A stretch of 64,000 nucleotides of DNA. It comes from JANMOK01 sp031415055. GTDB lineage: Bacteria; Pseudomonadota; Alphaproteobacteria; Rhodobacterales; Rhodobacteraceae. A program made the position numbers and the translations under genes. Where the stretch lies: NCBI GenBank assembly GCA_031415055.1, contig JANOQZ010000035.1:22673-86672 (forward strand), read 5' to 3'. Positions within the stretch are counted from its first letter, which is position 1. Each line of letters starts with the position of its first letter. This document shows, in pieces, positions 60,209-64,000 of this stretch. Under the pieces are notes generated by a model. It was not told the DNA's origin and did no database searches. It worked only from the letters and a program-made list of their open reading frames with translations.

Positions 60209-60736
60209 CTATAATAGCAATTCCGCCGCCCGTTCGCGCTTCAGCTTCTTCATCTTCTTGGTGATGATCGACCGCTTCAGTGCCGACAGATGATCCAGAA
60301 ACATTTTGCCGTTCAAATGGTCAATCTCGTGCTGGATGCACTTGGCCGCCAGCCCTTCGAAACTTCCCGTATGCTCACCCCCATCAAGACCCAGCCAGGA
60401 AATCGTCACCGAACCGGGACGCGTCACGTCCTCGTAAAAATCCGGCACCGACAGGCAACCTTCTTCTGCTTCGATCAATTCCTGCCCCAGCGCCAAAACT
60501 TCGGGGTTGATGATGACCATCGGTTCCGGCTTGGCATCTTTCGGCGCGCAATCCATCACAAACAATCGTCGCAACTCGCCCACCTGCGGCGCGGCCAAGC
60601 CAACACCGGGTGCTGCATACATCGTGGCCAACATATCCGCAGCCAGCTTTTTGACCTCGGTATTGATCTTGCCCACGGCATCGCAAACCTTCTTCAGGCG
60701 CGGGTCGGGATGCCAGAGGATTTCTCGAATGCTCAT
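60209..60736 (-). CDS. def: Peptide deformylase
   Basis: The 175-aa protein has motif I GVGLAAPQVG (Gln51), motif II EEGCLSVP (metal ligand Cys94) and motif III HEIDHLNG (His136, Glu137, His140), all intact. It removes the N-formyl group from nascent proteins. The ATG at 60736 is the family start; a long in-frame extension to 61195 is antisense to the PatB gene. It is followed by fmt and divergent from the PatB gene. Confidence 0.96.
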   Translation of the reverse strand: MSIREILWHPDPRLKKVCDAVGKINTEVKKLAADMLATMYAAPGVGLAAPQVGELRRLFVMDCAPKDAKPEPMVIINPEVLALGQELIEAEEGCLSVPDFYEDVTRPGSVTISWLGLDGGEHTGSFEGLAAKCIQHEIDHLNGKMFLDHLSALKRSIITKKMKKLKRERAAELLL

Positions 60737-60823
60737 GTTTGTCGATGTATGCGAACAATTCTTATGCTGCAAGCACCCGCGAACCCGGCTAAGGCTTCGC
60801 CAACCGCCAACAGGAACTGCGAC

Positions 60824-61999
60824 ATGACCTTCGACTTCGACCAACCGATCGACCGCCGCAATACCCATTCCCATAAATGGGACAATATGGAACATTTGTT
60901 CGGTGTGTCGAACGCCGACGGCATACCCATGTGGGTCGCCGACATGGATTTCCGCCCGCCACCAGCTGTGAACGCCGCGCTGGCCGCCGCCGTAAAGCTT
61001 GGTGTGCACGGCTATTTCGGGGATGAGCGCGAACACAAGGCAGCAATCGCCAGTTGGATGCAAAGCCGCCATGGCTGGACGGTCGAGCCGAGGTGGATCA
61101 CCAGCGTCCACGGCGTGGCCTCGGGCATCGCGCTGTGCCTGAAGGCTTTTACCAACCCCGGCGACGGCATTATCCTGTTCACACCCGTCTATCACGCCTT
61201 CGCCCGCGTCATCAAAGCCAACGGACGCGAAGTGGTCGAAAGCCCGATGCCGGTTGTCGACGGTCGTTTCACCATGGATCTCGCGACGCTAGCCGCACAG
61301 CTGAATGGCCGCGAGCGTTCCATCATCCTGTGCTCGCCGCACAATCCCGGCGGCACGGTCTGGACTATCGCCGAACTGGCGGCCTTGGCTGATTTTGCCG
61401 CCGCGCACGACCTGCTGATCCTGTCTGACGAGATTCATTGCGATCTGGTCTATCCGGGCAATAAACATACGATGCTGCCTCTTGCCGCCCCCGGACACTT
61501 GGACCGCATCGTCATGCTGACGGCCACGACCAAGACCTTCAACATCGCGGGTGCCTTGATCGGCAACGTCACCATCGCCAACCCTGCCTTGAGGGCAAAG
61601 TTCGCCGCCGCCGTGCTAGCAGCCGGCATGGATCACAACCGCCTGTCGGTCTTGATGGCCACGGCAGCCTACCAGCATGGCGCGGACTGGCTCGACGCGC
61701 TCATTACCTATCTCGACGGCAACCGCAAATTGCTCGATGTCGGCCTGAAAGCCATCCCCGGCTTCCGGCCGATGCCGATGCAGGCCACCTATCTGGCGTG
61801 GGTCGACCTGACCCGCACGGGCCTGAGCGACGCCGAAATCACCGCGCGGTTCCACCAGCAAGCCCAAGTAGCAATGTTGAGCGGCAACGGCTTTGGCTCC
61901 GGCGGCGCTGGCCACATAAGATTGAATTTCGCAACCCAACGTCATGTGCTAAAAGAAGCGATCACCCGCATTCAATCTGCTTTCGCTGACCTGCAATAA
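60824..61999 (+). CDS. PatB/MalY-type aminotransferase or C-S lyase
   Basis: The 391-aa PLP fold I protein starts MTFDFDQPIDRRNTHSHKWD and has the MalY/PatB signature GIPMWVADMDF, CSPHNPGGTVW, LILSDEIHCDLVYPG with Asp202, and the Schiff-base Lys237 in TATTKTFNIAG. Members cleave cystathionine or cysteine conjugates (beta C-S lyase) or transaminate. The ATG at 60824 with AGGAA replaces a long upstream extension that is antisense to def. A Bcr/CflA exporter gene follows 60 bp later. Confidence 0.9.
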   Translation: MTFDFDQPIDRRNTHSHKWDNMEHLFGVSNADGIPMWVADMDFRPPPAVNAALAAAVKLGVHGYFGDEREHKAAIASWMQSRHGWTVEPRWITSVHGVASGIALCLKAFTNPGDGIILFTPVYHAFARVIKANGREVVESPMPVVDGRFTMDLATLAAQLNGRERSIILCSPHNPGGTVWTIAELAALADFAAAHDLLILSDEIHCDLVYPGNKHTMLPLAAPGHLDRIVMLTATTKTFNIAGALIGNVTIANPALRAKFAAAVLAAGMDHNRLSVLMATAAYQHGADWLDALITYLDGNRKLLDVGLKAIPGFRPMPMQATYLAWVDLTRTGLSDAEITARFHQQAQVAMLSGNGFGSGGAGHIRLNFATQRHVLKEAITRIQSAFADLQ

Positions 62000-62059
62000 T
62001 CGCTAACACGCATTTCCTTACCACTTTCATCGTTCCATAAATACGTCAGGAACACATCC

Positions 62060-63289
62060 GTGCCGGAAAACGCTGACCGAATCGCCCCGGTCTGGCTCAA
62101 CCGCCAGACGCCACCGCATATCCTCACTTTGGTGATGATAACGGGGCTTGGCGCGTGGACGATGAACGTGTTCCTGCCCTCGCTCCCCGCCATCGCCAAA
62201 CATTTCAATGCCGACTATTCGGTCGTGCAACTGACCATTTCGGGCTATCTTGGCTGCATCGCTTTGTTGCAACTGATTTATGGCCCGCTGTCGGATCGTT
62301 TCGGTCGCCGTCCGGTGCTGGTCGGGGCTTTCGCAATTTTCCTTGTGGCAACTTTGGGCTGCGCCCTTGCACCCAATATCGAAACTTTCCTCGCCTTCCG
62401 CATGCTGCAAGCCTCCGTCGCCGCTGGCATGGTCCTCTCACGCGCCATCGTGCGCGACATGGTGCCCAAAGACCAAGCCGCCAGCATGATCGGCTATGTC
62501 ACCATGGGCATGGCGGTGGTGCCGATGATCGGACCGGCATTCGGCGGCATCCTCGACCAGAATTTTGGCTGGCAATCCACGTTTTATGCCACACTGCTGT
62601 TTGGCGCTCTCGCGCTTGCGCTGATCTGGCACGACCTTGGCGAAACCAACCAAAGCCAATCTACCAGCTTCACCAGCCAATTCCGCGCCTACCCCGAACT
62701 GCTGCGTTCGCGCCGGTTCTGGGGCTATTCGCTGACGGCGGGCTTCGCCTCTGGCGCGTTTTTCGCCTTCCTCGGCGGTGCACCCTATGTGGCAACGCAA
62801 ATCCTCGGCATCAGCCCCACCCAGCTTGGCCTTTACATGGGCGTCATTGCGCTGGGTTATCTCTTGGGTAATTTCCTTTCCGGGCGCTTTTCAACCCGGC
62901 TTGGCGTCAATCGCATGATGTTGATGGGCGGCATGGTCACCAGCTTTGCCATGCTGCTGGCCCTAACTCTCTTCGGCCTTGGGCTGGTCCATCCGCTATC
63001 CTTCTTCGGCTCGTTCTTTTTCATGGGCATCGGCAACGGCCTGACGCTGCCCAACGCCAATGCCGGCATCGTCTCGGTCCGCCCGCAATTGGCGGGCAGC
63101 GCATCTGGCCTCGGCGGCTCGCTGATGATCGGCGCAGGTGCGGCGCTATCTGCCATTTCCGGCACTTTGCTTGGCCCTGAAACCGGCATATGGCCCTTGC
63201 TGTGGATGATGCTGGGCAGCGCGTTGGCGGGCCTTCTGGCCACGTTTTGGGTAATAAGGGTTGAACGCTCGTTGCACCCGACCACCTGA
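62060..63289 (+). CDS. Bcr/CflA-family MFS drug exporter
   Basis: The 409-aa protein has twelve transmembrane helices and the Bcr/CflA signature LPSLPAIAKHFNADYSVVQLTISGYL, the MFS motif GPLSDRFGRRPVL between helices 2 and 3, and RDMVPKDQAASMIGYVTMGMAVVPMIGPAFGG. It exports drugs or small peptides and amino acids by proton antiport. It starts at GTG 62060 with AGGAA upstream. Co-transcription with the PatB-like gene is possible; Bcr-type proteins can export cysteine-related compounds, which would fit, but this is inference. Confidence 0.92.
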   Translation: MPENADRIAPVWLNRQTPPHILTLVMITGLGAWTMNVFLPSLPAIAKHFNADYSVVQLTISGYLGCIALLQLIYGPLSDRFGRRPVLVGAFAIFLVATLGCALAPNIETFLAFRMLQASVAAGMVLSRAIVRDMVPKDQAASMIGYVTMGMAVVPMIGPAFGGILDQNFGWQSTFYATLLFGALALALIWHDLGETNQSQSTSFTSQFRAYPELLRSRRFWGYSLTAGFASGAFFAFLGGAPYVATQILGISPTQLGLYMGVIALGYLLGNFLSGRFSTRLGVNRMMLMGGMVTSFAMLLALTLFGLGLVHPLSFFGSFFFMGIGNGLTLPNANAGIVSVRPQLAGSASGLGGSLMIGAGAALSAISGTLLGPETGIWPLLWMMLGSALAGLLATFWVIRVERSLHPTT

Positions 63290-63362
63290 TCCAAACCGAG
63301 GCAACGGTTGCAATCCCAAATCGCCTGAACCATATCTGACCCAAGCAATACAGGGTGCCGAT

Positions 63363-64000
63363 ATGCAAAATTACCTCGACTTCGAACGCGACTTGGCCGA
63401 GATCGAAGGCAAGGCGGAAGAGCTGCGCGCCCTCGCCAAAAAGAACCCCGAAATGGATGTGGCCAAAGAGGCGACCGCGCTGGATAAAAAGGCCGGCGAA
63501 CTGCTGAAAGACCTCTATAAAGACCTGTCGCCCTGGCGCAAATGCCAAGTCGCCCGCCACCCGGACCGGCCGCATTGCAAGGATTATATCGAGGCACTGT
63601 TTGTCGAATTCACTCCGCTTGCCGGTGACCGCAACTTTGCCGACGACCACGCCGTCATGGGTGGTCTGGCGCGGTTCAACGACCAGCCGGTGGTCGTCAT
63701 TGGCCACGAAAAAGGTCACGACACCAAGACCCGCATCGAACGCAATTTCGGCATGGCCCGCCCCGAAGGCTATCGCAAAGCGGTGCGCCTGATGGACCTT
63801 GCCGACAAATTCAACCTGCCCGTCATCACCCTAATCGACACCGCCGGCGCCTATCCCGGCAAGGGTGCCGAGGAACGCGGCCAAGCCGAAGCCATCGCCC
63901 GTTCCACCGAAAAATGCCTGCAAATCGGCGTGCCGCTGATTTCCGTCATCATCGGCGAAGGCGGTTCCGGCGGGGCCGTCGCCTTCGCCACCGCCGACCG
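63363..64000 (+). CDS. accA: Acetyl-CoA carboxylase carboxyltransferase subunit alpha (partial)
   Basis: The frame starts at ATG 63363 (MQNYLDFERDLAEIEGKAEE) and stays open to the right edge, giving 212 codons of AccA. Visible are RHPDRPHCKDYI, the GHEKGHDTKTRIERNFGM loop and LIDTAGAYPGKGAEERGQAEAIA, then IIGEGGSGGAVA, the carboxyltransferase oxyanion region. With AccD it forms malonyl-CoA for fatty acid synthesis. The C-terminal third lies outside the window. Confidence 0.96.
   Translation, partial: MQNYLDFERDLAEIEGKAEELRALAKKNPEMDVAKEATALDKKAGELLKDLYKDLSPWRKCQVARHPDRPHCKDYIEALFVEFTPLAGDRNFADDHAVMGGLARFNDQPVVVIGHEKGHDTKTRIERNFGMARPEGYRKAVRLMDLADKFNLPVITLIDTAGAYPGKGAEERGQAEAIARSTEKCLQIGVPLISVIIGEGGSGGAVAFATAD

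Noticed and set aside
1..64000. tRNA, rRNA, prophage or transposase genes
   Set aside because: I looked in the intergenic intervals for T-loop signatures and in the coding frames for integrase/transposase motifs and found none.

Overview
The window reads as a chromosomal segment of an alphaproteobacterium, most likely a member of the Rhodobacteraceae (Rhodobacterales). The basis is gene order and gene type: nrdR-ribD ... ribE-ribBX-ribH-nusB; chvI-chvG-hprK-rapZ-EIIA-HPr next to pckA; rpoZ-rsh-DUF2062-pdxJ-acpS-lepB-rnc-era-DUF1491-recO; etfB-etfA-hbd; ispH-rnhA; def-fmt; and accA at the right edge. GC is moderately high throughout, except for a few visibly AT-rich insertions. GTG and TTG starts and 1-4 nt stop/start overlaps are frequent. 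No rRNA, tRNA, CRISPR array, integrase or intact insertion sequence was seen.

Layout. 0-9 kb is accessory: a LacI-type regulator coupled to a sugar-binding protein with palindromic operators, an aldo/keto reductase, a sulfotransferase, a RES-Xre toxin-antitoxin pair, a divergent PanB-like enzyme, REP-like palindromes, and a frameshifted AT-rich membrane gene. 7.5-10.4 kb holds a class III aminotransferase, a beta-keto acid cleavage enzyme and a GNAT. 10.6-18.6 kb is the riboflavin/NusB cluster, split by an antisense capsule-export trio. 18.8-32.5 kb holds a DnaB-like ATPase, a P450, an M48 peptidase, DUF898, ParC, an SDR, a HIG1 protein, a cobalamin adenosyltransferase, a HlyIII protein, EtfBA, 3-hydroxybutyryl-CoA dehydrogenase and a YceI/cytochrome b561 pair. 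32.5-37 kb is a regulatory operon (ChvI-ChvG two-component system, HprK, RapZ, EIIA-Man, HPr) divergent from pckA. 38.7-49.8 kb is the long rpoZ-to-recO operon, read leftward and interrupted by accessory DNA at three points: yefM-yoeB after recO, a nuclease gene with palindromes between era and rnc, and a brnTA / small-ORF / acpS-fragment islet between acpS and pdxJ. 50-64 kb contains small periplasmic and regulatory genes, folK, NYN nuclease, UDG, ispH, rnhA, a Tat-type dienelactone hydrolase, fmt/def, PatB, an MFS exporter and accA.

The most interesting part is 54,725-57,546. It is an AT-rich two-gene operon with a 4-nt overlap, inserted between ispH and rnhA. The first gene encodes a DUF4297/Cap4-type PD-(D/E)XK nuclease. 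The second encodes a compact Rad50/SMC-like ATPase with a central CPIC zinc hook and atypical Walker motifs. It resembles Lamassu (DdmABC) or ABC-three-component defence systems but has no third gene. Other points of note are a truncated second acpS flanking an islet, a YoeB toxin with the catalytic His83 replaced by Tyr, and two families of dispersed palindromic repeats.
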